In this document: in pieces, positions 25,592 through 38,700 of the stretch
How positions within the stretch are numbered: the first letter of the stretch is position 1
Layout: the number at the start of each line of letters is the position of its first letter
From: Globodera rostochiensis
Taxonomy: Eukaryota; Nematoda; Chromadorea; Rhabditida; Heteroderidae
Reading direction: 5' to 3'
DNA length: 64,000 nucleotides
Assembly: GCA_018350325.1 (NCBI GenBank)
Contig: JAEVLN010000013.1
Span: 1,612,001-1,676,000, forward strand
The notes under the pieces: generated by a model
What the model saw: the letters and a program-made list of their open reading frames with translations, nothing else
Databases searched by the model: none
Told to the model about the DNA's origin: nothing
Position numbers and translations under genes: made by a program

Positions 25592-26270
25592 AGGGGAGGC
25601 GCCGCTGATGCATTTTACGAGAATATATTTTTTGATTTCTGCTTCATTTTCTTTTTATTTGTTGGTTTGAAATTTCAAAATGAAATGTTCAGTCTCGAAC
25701 GGGCAAGTCTAAATTAAAATTACGGGCGAGCCGGTCACAAAAAACGAACAAGAAAAAAATGCTAATTGCAGACGTGCCTCTAGTGCCCCCTTCTTACCCC
25801 TACCAAAATTTGGTTAATTTTGAAAAATTTGGTCTGAAAATTTTAAACATTTTTGACTATAACAAAAATTGGGCCGCATTTATTGACCATGATACCAAAA
25901 ACGATTCCTTATTTTATTATCAAGCGATGGGGAAAATTTGAGAAGGATATGATTCATCTAACAAAAGTTACGTGCATCGAAGTGCGTTTTACTGAAGAAA
26001 ATAATTTAAAACGCTTTTTATCGACACGATTCCATTAATTTCATGTTCTCTATCCTAGTTCCGTTTTTTGCAAAATTTGGCATAGGTGCGACGGTCACTC
26101 GGTCTGGTTGAGAAGAAAAGAAAAATCAAAATGGACAGTAATAATTTCGCGGAATTTTTTAAACCAGAAATTCATTTAAAAATAGGCTAGGACGGGACGG
26201 GATTCCCGTTTTTCATGGCCCGATGAGACTCGAGAATTGGCTCCCAAAAATCCAAAAAGTGCTATCGAAC
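25592..26270. other. Intergenic, no gene seen
   Basis: AT-rich with a short open stretch at 25759-25941 of no recognisable family. Nothing else supported. Confidence 0.45.
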
Positions 26271-26356
26271 CAGAAATCTTTGCTAATGGACGACAACAGC
26301 TGTTGATGATTTGCCTTGATAAACTCTTTCAATTTGTCCATATCCAAACAACGCAA
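26271..26356 (-). pseudogene. Stray BTB-family exon 6 fragment
   Basis: The minus strand reads LDMDKLKEF then ANHQQLLSSISKDFW, matching the last exon of copy A, but both ends are cut; the upstream side runs into the taatcccccaacctc repeat. It may be the separated 3' end of pseudogene D. Confidence 0.7.
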
Positions 26357-26370
26357 GTAGGTTGAAAAAT

Positions 26371-26456
26371 AATCCCCCAACCTCTAATAATCCCCCAACC
26401 TCTAATAATCCCCCAACCTCTAATAATCCCCCAGCCTCTAATAATCCCCCACCTCA
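26371..26456. repeat. 15-bp minisatellite, 5-6 copies
   Basis: Unit taatcccccaacctc. Single copies recur at 26927-26955 beside a ccccatggggaattacaac end, so it probably derives from a small mobile element. Confidence 0.85.
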
Positions 26457-27047
26457 ATTAACAGTCCGAATCCATTTTTTCCCCTTTTTCCACTTGGTAA
26501 AATTTGACGTGATGTAACGGGAAAAATGGATAAACTATGTGTGTGTTCCAAGGATGTACGCAGGATTTTTTTTTTCTGAGGAGGTGCTAAAAGTCGATCT
26601 TTAGGGATGCATTTTTTGAAAATTTGAAAAAAGTCAATCTTTAGGGGTTCGTTTTTTGAAAATTTGAAACAATCTTTAGGGGTGTCTTTTTAGAGTTTAT
26701 TGCATTTTTCTTAAAGAATTTTTCAGAAGAAAATTTTCTCCAAAATCAATTTTAGGCGTCAAATTTTTGTTTTTTTATGGCAATTTGTTAAGAAAATTGG
26801 TCCAAAACCTACAAATTTTGCAAAACAAAAGGGTCCCCCTAGGTTTTTTTCTCAAAAAATTTTCGCCAGCTAATGAAATGAACAAAAATTCGTGATAGAT
26901 GAACATATCGCCAAACAGATTGAAAAATAATCCCCCAACCTCTAATAATCCCCCACTCTCTGAGTAGGTTGAAAAATAATCCCCCATGGGGAATTACAAC
27001 AGTATATACGGTATATTCTTTGAAAGAGAGTGGCATTCGGTGGGGAG

Positions 27048-27976
27048 CAGGGGTGCTCGTAACCATCAAAAAAAATTCGTAATAAGTAATCCGTAATTAG
27101 TAAAAGGCAAAAAAAATTCGTAATAAGTAATCCGTAATTAGTAAAAGGCAAAAAAAAATTCGTAAAAAGTAATCCGTAATTCGTAAAAGCCAAAAAAATT
27201 CGTAAAAAGTAATCCGTAATTCGTAAAAGCCAAAAAAATTCGTAAAAAGTAATCCGTAATTCGTAAAAGGCAAAAAGTAATCCGTAATTCGTAACAGCCA
27301 AAACGCCGTAAAAAGTAAGTAATTCGTAACTCGTAATTTTCAAATTTTTTTTAATACATCGAATCTCAAAATTTACTTCATATCATAATCAAAATTATAA
27401 AGTAGGATATTGTGGTGCCAAAAGAGGAGCTTCTAAGATTTTCGGGTCCATGTCCAACTCCATGGAGCATAACTTGCTTCAACCTTAGTATTAACGCCAT
27501 TCGATAGATCTCGAAGAGTTGAAGCTAACATCAAGTTTGCAATTAGACAATTCGCAAAGCTTTAACTTAATGTTATCTTCAACTTTTCGAGATCTATCGA
27601 ATGGCGTTACTTTCTAAATCGGTTAAGGTTGAAGCAAGTTATGCTCCATGGATGAGTTGGACATGGATGAGATGGGTATGGATGAGTTGGGTGGGACCCC
27701 AATTTTCTTGACAAATACCGTTAAATCTGTTAACAAATTGAGTCAAAATTCAAAATTTTCTCGGCGGCGCCTATCGGCACCGCCGACCCTCCCTCCGCCC
27801 CAAAAAACAGAAAATTACGAAAAAATTACGAATTTTTTGCAAAATTCGTAATAAGTAATCCGTAATTCGTAAAAGTCAAAAAAAATTCGTAATAAGTAAT
27901 CCGTAATTCTTAACAGCCAAAACGCCGTAAAAGTAAGTAATTCGTAATTCGTAACTCGTAATTACGAGCACCCCTG
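27048..27976. mobile_element. hAT-like element, 929 bp, perfect 8-bp target duplication
   Basis: Ends CAGGGGTGCTCGTAA and TTACGAGCACCCCTG are inverted repeats; the flanks are gtggggag on both sides (27040-27047, 27977-27984). The interior is degenerate gtaataagtaatccgtaattcg repeats and contains a nested fold-back element plus a cggcgcctatcggcaccg repeat. No transposase reading frame. Confidence 0.88.
27449..27668. mobile_element. Fold-back element nested in the 929-bp hAT-like element
   Basis: Arms start catgtccaactccatggag and end in its complement; inner blocks cgatagatctcgaagagttgaag and complement. Same family as 13961-14241 and 22889-23212. Confidence 0.78.
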
Positions 27977-28075
27977 GTGGGGAGGGGGGAATTCCCTTCT
28001 AATAAGTCCATGATCGGGACGAATGATCAACAAGTTCGCATTTATTTTTCTTTGACGTAAAGCTTAAATGTCCAC

Positions 28076-29083
28076 CTTCAAATTGTCGAGCCGATAGGAC
28101 TCGATCAGAAAAAAACGTTTGAGCAGCGGAATCTCCACGCTATTGATCAGTAGAGCCTCGCAGCGCTCCTTCAACCAATCGATTTGGAAGTAATCGGCCA
28201 GCTTGAGCAGGGCGAGCACATTTGTTGCTGAATCAAATAAGTTAAAAGCTTTTATCGTTTCCGCTCACGATTTGAAAGAGTTCGACCGTGTTGAAAATCG
28301 TTAACAGTCTCCAGGAATTGCATGAACTGCTCCATCGTGATGTCATGGCCGTCCAAGTTGTGCGTCCGCTGCTGCTTCTCCTTCATCTCCACGCTGAGCA
28401 TCCGTTTGACTACCGGCGAGACGATCAGCCAATGGGCGGATACCGTAACCTTACGATCACCGATGTGTGCGGTCAAATCTGTCGTCCGGAGAGCTGAACG
28501 GCGGACACGGGCTGGGAAAATGTAGTAAAATAGTATTTACGGGAGTTTAGTCAAAATTGTATAACTCACTTCTCGATTGCTTCTCGAGGATTCTGATGAC
28601 AATGGACGGCGAATTGAAGCAATTGATCTCTGCTGTTTCGCCTCTGTCGAGTGTCCTGGTCTAAAATAGTATAGTACAGGGTTTCCAATTCATACATATT
28701 TCCAAAGTACAGTACGTAGAAATTAATTAAAAATAATTTTTCCGCAAAACAAACATTTATTCACTTTTTCATTTTTCTGTGCTCCCCTCTCCCAGATCCA
28801 TGAAACAATTTGGGCCAACGGCCCCGACTCAGTTGGGGAAGTAATGTAAGCCCACTGGTTCGCAAATTTACATTCACTAAATGGCATAATTAGCGTAGAA
28901 AAAAATTAGGGTTTTTATATTACAATCGGCGACGGCAGTCCGATCAGTAAAGTTTGAGCTAATGTGTTCGCACAAACGAACACCACGGCATTAACCCGCT
29001 CTATTAACGCAGAGGTTATCATGAATCAAATCAATTAAAGATTGTTCTTGAACAATAATAAATTGGTCGCAGATATTAGCCAT
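28076..29083 (-). pseudogene. BTB/POZ gene copy D, multiply disrupted
   Basis: Recognisable parts: exon 1 from the ATG at 29083 (MANICDQFIIVQEQSLID) with an in-frame TAA after CVNRAG, after which the same frame continues CRGVRLCEHISSNF; exon 2 about 28780-28885; exon 3 about 28565-28661 with a 7-bp loss before the donor; BTB exon 28269-28511 with one inserted base and two 3-bp losses (net frameshift); exon 5 28076-28227. The last exon is absent here; a fragment lies at 26271-26356, on the other side of the 929-bp hAT-like element, which may have separated them. Confidence 0.8.
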
Positions 29084-29740
29084 TATGTCGCTAAAAAAAT
29101 TTTCAAAACTCACGAGATGTTCCAAAAACATCCAAAAATACTCACACAATCGGGCATTTCAGACAGCATTTCCCTACAAAAATCTCAGCATAAAATGCTA
29201 AAAACGATTGACATTTATGTTAATTAATGTTTATGATTAGGGCTTTTGATTTTTAAAAGCATTTAAGGCACTAAAATAATGAAAGGGGGCACGGCCAAAA
29301 AGTCCCTAACGAAAATCGTTCAAGATGTCCACTTGCCACGGGAATGCTCCAAACCAGCAGGGATGGACGTGATCGAAAAAAAGAAATCCGTGACCGTGAA
29401 CCTTGATCACGGACCGCTAAAAACGCCGTGATTTGGCGTGATCATTGAATTGAAAAATAAATAAATGAATGAGAAAACCCGCAAAAATTAAATTTCATTC
29501 AATAAAGTACATAAGAAGTCAAGAATGAATGCTATTTTTTTATTTTTGTTAAATTTTTATTGCGGTGCCTAAACACTTGCCTTTTCGTTGTAATTTTTGT
29601 GTTTCTGACGATTTAGAGCCCAACATTGATTTTGAAAAATTGTTCTAATCCTGGATCGGGGGGTTCGAAATCGGCTGAAATGGAGGTCAAATCGGCTTCT
29701 ACCCCCCCCCCCCTTTCCCCCCGAATACCTCTATAAACAC
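29084..29740. other. Intergenic; partial repeats, no gene
   Basis: A short open stretch at 29042-29227 overlaps the antisense of exon 1 of copy D. A CAGGGATGGACGTGATCG end at about 29358 looks like one terminus of a hAT-type element. Poly-C at 29702-29713. Confidence 0.45.
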
Positions 29741-29744
29741 TTTT

Positions 29745-30170
29745 TTCTCGACCTTCAATAATCACTGACGCATTTAACCACTGGCAAATTTTCCGGGAGC
29801 CACTAATTTAATTGAAAAGTTTGCTACCAATCGAAGACTCGAAATGAGTTGAATTTAAAATTTAAGTGATTAGGCATTCTCTGAAAAGTAACAAAGTCAA
29901 AATGCCAAAAATCGTTGCTGAATTATAAATGGGCACGGATCGATATTCCCTACAAAGATTAACTATGCACGAAAAACCGGAGTCAGTTTGGCGCCGAAAT
30001 AATCCTCAGAAATTGAATTTGCCGAAAGGGCATGGCACGAAGAAGTGTTTACATATGTGGCACAAGCAACCCGCACAATTTATATCGGGCACGCTACCAC
30101 TTGACCATGTTTATGGCATAACTTTTAAACTTTTCGTTTATTGTCGCATCTTCCGGACAACCAATACATT
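29745..30170. repeat. Conserved block downstream of BTB copy E
   Basis: Second copy of the block at 15023-15490, again downstream and antisense to a BTB gene. The plus strand reads GTDRYSLQRLTMHEK..., with frames shifted relative to the first copy. Confidence 0.6.
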
Positions 30171-30276
30171 AGCGCTGCACGAGACCAAAAATTTCTCGAT
30201 ACTCGAGCCCGAGACCCAAAAAACTCGAGACTTTTCTCGAGTCGATACTCGATATCGAGACTCTCGTGCAGCACTA
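30170..30276. mobile_element. hAT-like element with perfect 8-bp target duplication
   Basis: Termini TAGCGCTGCACGAGAC and CTCTCGTGCAGCACTA; flanks caatacat on both sides (30162-30169, 30277-30284). Interior ctcgatactcgag repeats. It is inserted in the BTB downstream block. Confidence 0.85.
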
Positions 30277-30418
30277 CAATACATACATTCTCATAAAATA
30301 AAGCATCTTGGGCGTCTGTCTCTCTCTCTTATGGTAAACCAAGACAATTACGTCGATTAAAGTTTAATGTCAGAAAAAAAAATCTTCTTAAAATAGCATT
30401 CGGGGCGCCTGCCTGCCT

Positions 30419-31729
30419 CTACTGCTTGTCACAAAGTCGCATGGACAGCTCAAACCAAAACTCGTTGCTAATAAATCCGGCTGACAGCAGCTGTTGTTCA
30501 TGATTTGCCTTCAAAAACTCTCGCAGATTGACGACATTCAAACAGCGCAAGAAGAAATTCTAAATTCACGCAAAACTTTGTGAAAAGCCAATTAGTAATA
30601 ATAGGGAGCGGATTTTAACATTTTTTTAAAATGCCAGATTGGGGAACGAAGCGAAAAATTCTCGAGTCTTTGACGTACTTAAAGCTTTAAAATGCCCGCC
30701 CACCTTCAAATTGTTGAGGCGATAGCGCTCAATGAGAAGAAAGCGTTCGATCAGCGGAATCTCCACGTAATTGATCAGATGGGCCTCACAACGCTCCTTC
30801 AACCAATCGATTTGGAAGTAGTCGGCCAATTTGAGCAGGACGAGCACATTTGTTGCTGAACACGTCAAAGAAATTAAATCTAATTTATTTTTTGTCATGT
30901 GAACTCACGATTTGGAAGAGTTCGGCCGTGTTAAAGATGGTCGTTGATGGTCTCCAGGAATTGCATGAACTGCTCCATCGTGATGTCATGACCGTCCAAG
31001 TTAAGCGTCCGCTGCTGCTTCTCCTTCATCTCCACGCTGAGCATTCGTTTGACCACCGGCGAGACGACCATCAGCCAACTGGCGGACACCGTAACCTGTC
31101 GGTCGCCGATGTGTACGGTCAAATCGTCGTCCGGAGAGCTGAACGGCGGGCACGGGCTAAAATTTTGCAGAATTTATGAAAAAATAATTTAATTTCACTT
31201 CTCGATCACTTCACGATTTTTGAGAATTCTGATAACAATGGAAGTGGAAGAGTAGCAATCGATCTCCACTGTTTTGTCTCTGTTGAGTGTGACGGTCTAA
31301 AAAATACAGAGTATCTACCAGGGGATGGGAATCGCGACGCGCGATATTTGATCGCATTTGTCGCCTTTTTTGGCATATCGCCGATCGGCACTTCTTCAAT
31401 TTTCTGTGTTCCTCCGTCCCATTTCCATGAAACAATTTGTGCCAACGGCCCCGACGCATTCGTTGGTTGTGAAGCAATGGCCGTGATTTGCAAACGTCGA
31501 AAATTGTTGACTATCTTGAACTTGCTGAAAATGATGAATTAAGCATCGGAAAATTATCGCTTTTTAAATATAATTACAGTGATGCAAACGCAGTCCGGTA
31601 ACTGAATTGCGAATTGATATGCTGGCATAAATACACGTCATTACATTTTGCTGTACAGGCATTTTGAATTGTGAGATCAGTGATCATTTTTTCGTCAACA
31701 ATAATAAATTGGTTATAAATATTAGCCAT
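30419..31729 (-). CDS. BTB/POZ-domain protein, copy E (intact, 307 aa)
   Basis: Exons 31578-31729, 31392-31524, 31199-31296, 30909-31156, 30704-30855, 30419-30559; all phases match and the frame is open to TAG. Exon 1 encodes MANIYNQFIIVDEKMITDL with a Cys-bearing insert (CTAKCNDVYLCQHIN) shared in spacing with copies F and H. BTB exon: [18 protein letters not shown] and [10 protein letters not shown]. The last exon has FLKANHEQQLLSAGF and ends RLCDKQ. Predicted adaptor function as for the other copies. Most similar in exon 3 to copies B and H (TVTLNR/NTTLNR type). Confidence 0.9.
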
Positions 31730-32795
31730 TTTGGGCTCGTTTTGAAAGATGCTAAAATAGACACACTGGACAAACTTAAGAATATTTTTTCACAAGTTTT
31801 GACGAAAAGGGTAGGTACCCCCAATGGTTTCGGCATTTTCGTCGTTTAACAATCCTAGTTGGGCCTAAAAAAGCTATTTTGCGGTTTTCGCGTCTAAAAT
31901 AAGCTCGAACCTATTGATGTCTTGGACAAAAATCCAGGAAAAGTCCCGGTCTGGCCCTGGATTTTAACAAAAAAAAAATAGTATTTTTTAATTTAATAAC
32001 AAATATCACAACATTTTTCTAAAAGGGGCATTAAATGAGTGCTTTCTGTTGATGACTGACTGACCTATGGGGGTCGTTCGCGTTCGAAGGCGAATTGGGG
32101 GGGGGGGTAGGGGCAAAAATGGAGTTGGGCAAAAATCCATCAGCACGGAATGATGCGGATTTGATGATGACCCGACATTTGAATTTGATGTGTCCTGGAC
32201 AGAAAATTGAATGTAAATGAGAGAAAAATTGTATACATTTTTGCACTGAAACATTATGGCAAATATAGGTACCTAATTGCCTTTTTTTTTTGTCATTTTT
32301 TTTAGATTATTTTTAGCAAATTATTACTGTTTTCCCTTCTATTCTTTTGTTACACCCTGTTTTTCGAAAAAAAAACAAAAAAAAATTCTATCAAAAAATT
32401 TTCTTCAACACTTTCCAATTTTCTTGCGTGATCTTAATATTTATGTGTAGGCCACCAGTGGTAAAAATTTCAGTTCGTTCGGTTCAGTCTGAGTATTCAA
32501 ACCACTAAAAAATCGCTTGACCCTATTCTTTTGTTACACACTGTAACAAAATGTTTAATTGAAAAATGCGTTAAATTGAATCATTAAAAAATCGTTTAAA
32601 AGCACATAAATTTCTAAAGCCCCTCATTGAATAATTGAATAATATATTAGGAAAAAAAGAAAAGTGATGCTAAATTCAGTCAAATAAATTTGATAGAATA
32701 AACCAAAATTCCCAAATTTTGGAGTTTTTTTTCACAGTTTTTTTAAAAAGGTTTTAACATTCGTTCCATAAATTTTGTTACTTTTAAATCCATAA
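31730..32795. other. Intergenic; no gene seen
   Basis: Contains a dispersed repeat around 32040-32250 shared with about 21190-21400 (gtcattcaatt/ttttgcccaactcc, poly-G beside it) and with about 57400-57470. No supported exon. Confidence 0.45.
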
Positions 32796-33745
32796 ATGGC
32801 TTCCAAATTATTTATTGTGCAACTGTTCATTCTGAGTGTGCTGCTTATGCTTCCCAACTTGGAAGGTTTTGGTATTTTTAAATTGATTTTTAAATTGATT
32901 TTTTTACTTTAAATTCGTATAAATTGCTTTTATTTAAGCCTAAATTATGCGTCAAATAATTTCAGCGCGCATTAAATGCCACGAAACGTTTCGTTACCGG
33001 GGCAATGCGACCACCGAATTTTTGGAAGGACTAAACAAATTGCGATGGCGTTTGAACTCCGGGCTCTAATATAAAGTGCCGTGCCATCTTTGGCGCGCTG
33101 AGTCATAACCTTTTTTTGATGAAATCGATTGCTTCTATTATAGCATGTACGACCTAGTTCTTTCTACTGGACCAAGCTTAGGTTTTTGATTTGATCAGAT
33201 AACAAAAAAGTTTGACGTTTTACTTTCTTTTTTTGGCACCAGATGGGCGGTGCCAGTTTAGTCCAACTGAACTCTTGAAGATTATCAGTTGTCAGAATAA
33301 AAAAGCCAGGAAAGTTTTATAAATCGAGAGTTAACTAGCCAGCCATGCCATTAAGTGCCAAATCGAGATCGGGAATGGGCAAAGCCCCCCTGAGGGCAAA
33401 CAAACTCAAAACAAAAACTCTTGCTAAGGAAACGGCGGCGATCTTTTTGTCATGACAATGTGCGCACTACCGGAGGGCTCACAAAGCAAATGTTCTTTTG
33501 GCGAATTGGATGCCGCTTGCCCGAACAAAGCATTTGAATGCAGCGCATGCAAAGGCGACGCATGCAATGACAACGGCATGCTCCAGTTGAAGAAGTCTGG
33601 TGCCGAAGCTGCTGCGGCACCGCTCCCTGCCTTTGCCGCGCTGCTGTTGCTTTTCAGCCGTATGTGCACATTTCGTCCTCTGGACATTCCATCCATCAAT
33701 GATGGGTTGGACAGTTCGTCCTCTGGACATTCCATCCATCAATGA
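32796..33745 (+). CDS. Ly6/uPAR-like secreted protein, probably GPI-anchored
   Basis: Exons 32796-32865, 32966-33049 and 33429-33745, phases 1 and 1. Exon 1 is a signal peptide (MASKLFIVQLFILSVLLML). The mature part has spaced cysteines: IKCHETF, TMCALPEG, SKCSF, AACPN, FECSACKGDACNDN. The closing C-x-x-D-x-C-N is the Ly6/three-finger signature. A hydrophobic stretch follows (PLPAFAALLLLF), as for a GPI-attachment signal. The frame then runs straight into the 42-bp minisatellite, which supplies about 25 C-terminal residues and the stop, so the original stop may have been lost. Signature and signals are clear; the role is unknown. Confidence 0.7.
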
Positions 33746-34590
33746 TGGGTTGGACAGTTCGTCCTCTGGACATTCCATCCATCAATGATGGGTTGGACAG
33801 TTCGTCCTCTGGACATTTCGTCCATCAACGATGGGTTGGACAGTTCGTCCTCTGGACATTTCATCCATCAACGATGGGTTAGACAGTTCGTCCTCTGGAC
33901 ATTTCATCCATCAATGATGGGTTAGACAGTTCGTCCTCTGGACATTTCGTCCATCAACGATGGGTTGGACAGTTCGTCCTCTGGACATTCCATCCATCAA
34001 CGATGGGTTAGACAGTTCGTCCTCTGGACATTTCATCCATCAATGATGGGTTAGACAGTTCGTCCTCTGGACATTTCGTCCATCAACGATGGGTTGGACA
34101 GTTCGCCCTCTGGACATTTCATCCATCAATGATGGGTTAGACAGTTCGTCCTCTGGGCATTTCGTCCATCAACGATGGGTTGGACAGTTCGCCCTCTGGA
34201 CATTTCATCCATCAATGATGGGTTAGACAGTTCGTCCTCTGGGCATTTCGTCCATCAACGATGAGTTGGACAGTTCGTCCTCTGGACATTCCATCCATCA
34301 ACGATGGGTTAGACAGTTCGTCCTCTGGACATTTCATCCATCAATGATGGGTTAGACAGTTCGTCCTCTGGACATTTCGTCCATCAACGATGGGTTGGAC
34401 AGTTCGCCCTCTGGACATTTCATCCATCAATGATGGGTTAGACAGTTCGTCCTCTGGGCATTTCGTCCATCAACGATGGGTTGGACAGTTCGCCCTCTGG
34501 ACATTTCATCCATCAATGATGGGTTAGACAGTTCGTCCTCTGGGCATTTCGTCCATCAACGATGAGTTGGACAGTTCGTCCTCTGGTCAT
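33667..34590. repeat. 42-bp minisatellite, about 22 copies
   Basis: Unit ttggacagttcgtcctctgg plus acatttcgtccatcaacgatgg, with two alternating variants (ttcgtccatcaacg / ttcatccatcaatg). It begins inside the last exon of the Ly6-like gene. Degenerate copies continue to about 34765. Confidence 0.95.
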
Positions 34591-35739
34591 TTCATCCCTT
34601 ACAAATTAAAGATAAATTCGACAGTTCGTCCTTTGGACATTTTATCCCTTAACGATAAATTGGACAGTTTGTCCCGTAAAGAAATTGTGTATTCGTCCTC
34701 GACATTTCATTCCTTAATGATAATTGGACAGTTCATCCCTTAACGATAAATTGGACGTTCTTCTGGACTAATTTTTTGTTTTTTTAGTTTGGCTCAACCA
34801 TTCGGTGATGGAAATGTAAACACTGGAAGTGGCAAGCGAATAATTGAGGATTCGGCAAATTTAACAATATAATTATTACTTTGATAATCAAATTTGAATA
34901 TTTTGTTTCCAATTAAATTAACCAAATATTTCAAAATAAGAATTTAATGGTCGACAAAAATTGTTGAAAATGATTAGGAAATAACTTTTAACACTTATAA
35001 AAACCTCCATTTATTTTTAAATGGAAGCTCTTTTCTTATTTTCAAAGTCTGCTTTTGACTTTCAAATTAAAATTACGATATAAATGCTCTCACAGTCGGG
35101 AAAATTTTCTTGAATTTTACCGATAGTTTAAGAAAATTGGTCCAAAAATTATTAATTTTGCAAAATAAAAGGATTTTATTTAAAAAAACACATTTTTTTG
35201 GGGGGGGGGGGGGGGGTCACGCTACGGGGCCTGTTTTGCGTTATTTGTTTGTTTTTGAGAAATAGCCAATTATTTGTCTCTTTTGTCACCGATTGTTTCG
35301 TTGGTTACGCCCAAAGACGACAAAATGCACCCCATCGAATAATTATTGTTATTACTTTTTTAATAAAGAATCAAAAATAACGGAGTTTAATTAGTTGAGA
35401 AAAAACAAAAACTTTCGGCGGGATTATGCGAGAAAAATTATACTAGACAATGAGGCGCTCATTACAAAATTACAAAAAATAAAATTTTAAATCTCAAAAA
35501 AAATATTAAAAACATTTTTTTATTTGGTTTTTTACTCAAAACATTTCCCACTGATTCAAATCACATGTTGACCCTTTAAAAAAATCAGAGAATTATAATC
35601 AGAATACAGAATTCTAATCATAAGGTTCCATACCCCACCCCTCCCCTCCCCCCCCCCCGGTCATTACACAATTTAATATTATATTATTTTTTTGTTGAAG
35701 ATCGATTGGAATTAAGATAAATAACGCTTTGTAGTCATT
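34591..35739. other. AT-rich intergenic before the M13 gene
   Basis: Degenerate minisatellite remnants to about 34765, then AT-rich sequence, poly-G at 35201-35216 and poly-C at 35645-35658. No gene seen. Confidence 0.5.
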
Positions 35740-38700
35740 ATGACGCTTTTTCTGACCGTTTTGATCACTTTATTAGCAATTGACGGTGGGTGATTCACAA
35801 ATAAATCTTTTAGCAATAAAATAACAAATAAATATACACCAAAAAATGCCAAAAACGTCAAAATTTAGCAAAAATACTTGTTTTTTCATTTATTAATGAC
35901 AAACTAAGCAACTTAAGCTTTTTCACTTATAATTTTAGTAACTTGAAAGTTGAATAAATTTGAGAAAAAGTCCGGTAATGGAGTCTCATTAAGATTGAAT
36001 TATGTATTAATCCAATTAAAGAAAATTTAAGAATGTGACTTCAGTAACTTCGCCGTCCCCGCCTTGTATAGCAATCGAAACACAGGTTGAAATGATGCTT
36101 CTTAAAAATGCAAAAGATGAAATTCATTTAATGATTTAAAAATATTTTATAAACTTTCAAATTTTAGAACATGTCCAAACTTTGAAATTCATTTAAGATT
36201 TAAAAAATATTTTATAAACTTTCAAATTTTAGAACGTGTCCAAAACTTTGTTGTCTTTATTTGACTCCCGAAAGGATCCGTGCCAAGATTTTTATGCGTT
36301 TGCCTGCAATGGCAACATTAAGCATTGGGGCAGCATTTTTAACTCAAAATCTGGCAACATTTTTCCAAAATCTTTTGACATAACGACGATGAATAATAAT
36401 CCAACTTATGCTTTTCTTAAAAAAATGGCAGCTCAACATGATGATGATGATGCCATTTTTGAATATTTTAATCAACTTGCTGCTGGTAGAAAGCCTGCCA
36501 ATTCAATGACGGAAAATGTGCTGAAAAGGGTAAATTTTTGGTTTGTTAAATTAAAATTATATAATTATTATTAAATTTTCGCAAATTACCGTATCAAATT
36601 TAAAATTATATAATTATTATTAAATCGCGAAAATTACGTGTTAAATTTAAAAATATATAATTACAAATTACCGTATCAAATTTAAAATTATATAATTATT
36701 ATTAAATTGCACAATTACCATATCAAATTTAAAATTATATAATTATTATTAAATCGCGCAAATTACGTGTTAAATTTAAAAAATATATAATTATTATTAA
36801 ATTGCGCAAATTACCGTATCAAATTTAAAATTATATAATTATTATTAAATCGCGCTATTTTTTAATTAATTTTGAGTTAAACACCCCTCAAATTTTGTAG
36901 GCTTGGCAAATTTGTACCCAAGACAATACCAACGAAAAAAAAATGTGGTCCAAAATAAATTACAAATTTTATAATCAATTTGGCGGCATGCCCGCCTTGT
37001 TTGGACAAAGTTGGCATTCAACCGTAAAATCGTCAGAAGCTTTTTGGAGGATGATCGGCAAACTTTTATCAGAAAATGTATGTGAAATTTATACAACCAA
37101 CACAAATAGTAAAGCTATAAATAGAGATTGGACCGATCGAAAAATTCTTGAGCTAAATCTCGATCAATATTTTACGAGATTGCCGATCAAAAATGCTTGA
37201 TCGGTGATTAAGTCCAATCTCTAATCTATAAATTTGATTAGTTTTAATTGAAAAATTGACGAAATCCTTCCCGGCTGAGCCGACAAACTTTTCTCAGTAT
37301 GGTGATCCTCAAACTTTTTGCAAAATGTAGCCAAAATAAAACAAAATTTTATTCAAAAGTGAAGCTTTTTTGTTCTATTTAACAAAAACTTAACAAATTG
37401 TTTTTTTTAAAATTTGCTTAGATTTATTCATTTCTTCTTCCTCTCCCATTCACTGTCCATAAACCACATGTTCGTAATGTGTTTGGTGTTGCTCCACCAA
37501 AATTACATGTGTCGCGACATTTGCTGCTAAAGCATGAACTTCGGCACATGTTGGAGGAGTTCAAAGAAAAAGTGCTAAAGGTAATAGCAACGATTAAAAT
37601 GCAATTAATTCATCATAAAATAATAATTTATATTGATTTAACATTGCTTATTATCCTAAATATTGTTGTTATTTATTCTTTGAAGGCTTTTAAAACGTTG
37701 CACAAACTTTCGGGTGAAGCTTTGGACGAACAGCATTTGAAGCAGTCCATTGATGATTTATTTGAATTTAAAGGCCGTCTGGCACAACAAATGCTGCCAG
37801 ATGTGGAGCTAAACTTTCACAAAACGGTGGCTGATTCTAATTTAAATTGCTCATTTTTTGTTTTATTTTAAAAAACGTTAAGTTCACTTTGAATTCCTTG
37901 TCAAATGCGTTCCCCGCCATCAACTGGACAGCTTTGTTTGATGGCATTGGCATTTTGGAGCTTTTGGAGGAATCGGAACGAAAGTCCAACAGCTTTTCGT
38001 TGATTGTGCCCGATTTGAATTATGTTGGCTTTTTGAACACCTTTTTTGAAGGAGTACAACAACAACAATGGACAACAACACAAACGGTGTTCAATTTTAT
38101 TGGCATCCAAATTTTGCATGTAAGGTGGGGGGGGGGGGGAATGTTTATTATTTATTATTATGTCTGGTTTTAACAAATTTAATTTTATTTAATTTCTTAT
38201 TTATTATTATGTCTGGTTTTAACAAATTTAATTTTTTTAATTTCTTATTTATTATTATGTCTGGTTTTAACAAATTTTATTTATTTAATTTCTTATTTAT
38301 TATTATGTCTGGTTTTAACAAATTTTATTTATTTAATTTCTGATGAACAAACATTTCTTATCTGTGACATCGAAGGTGGACAATTGTCGTGCCCGAATGG
38401 TTGAATTGATGCCATTCGCAATAGGTGACGAGAATTTTGAGAATCAAAAAAAATCAGTGTCAAAATACCTATTATCGGTGAATTTGAATTAGGGTTGAAA
38501 CGTCGGGGTTGAGAATTGCGGGGTCGGGGTTTTTGGGGGGTGAGACTGTCGGGGTCGTGGTTGCCCAAATCGGTCGGGGACAGGTCGGGGTTGCCCAAAT
38601 CGGTCGGGGACAGGTCGGGGTTGCCCAAATCGGTCGGGGACAGGTCGGGGTTGCCCAAATCGGTCGGGGACAGGTCGGGGTTGCCCAAATCGGTCGGGGA

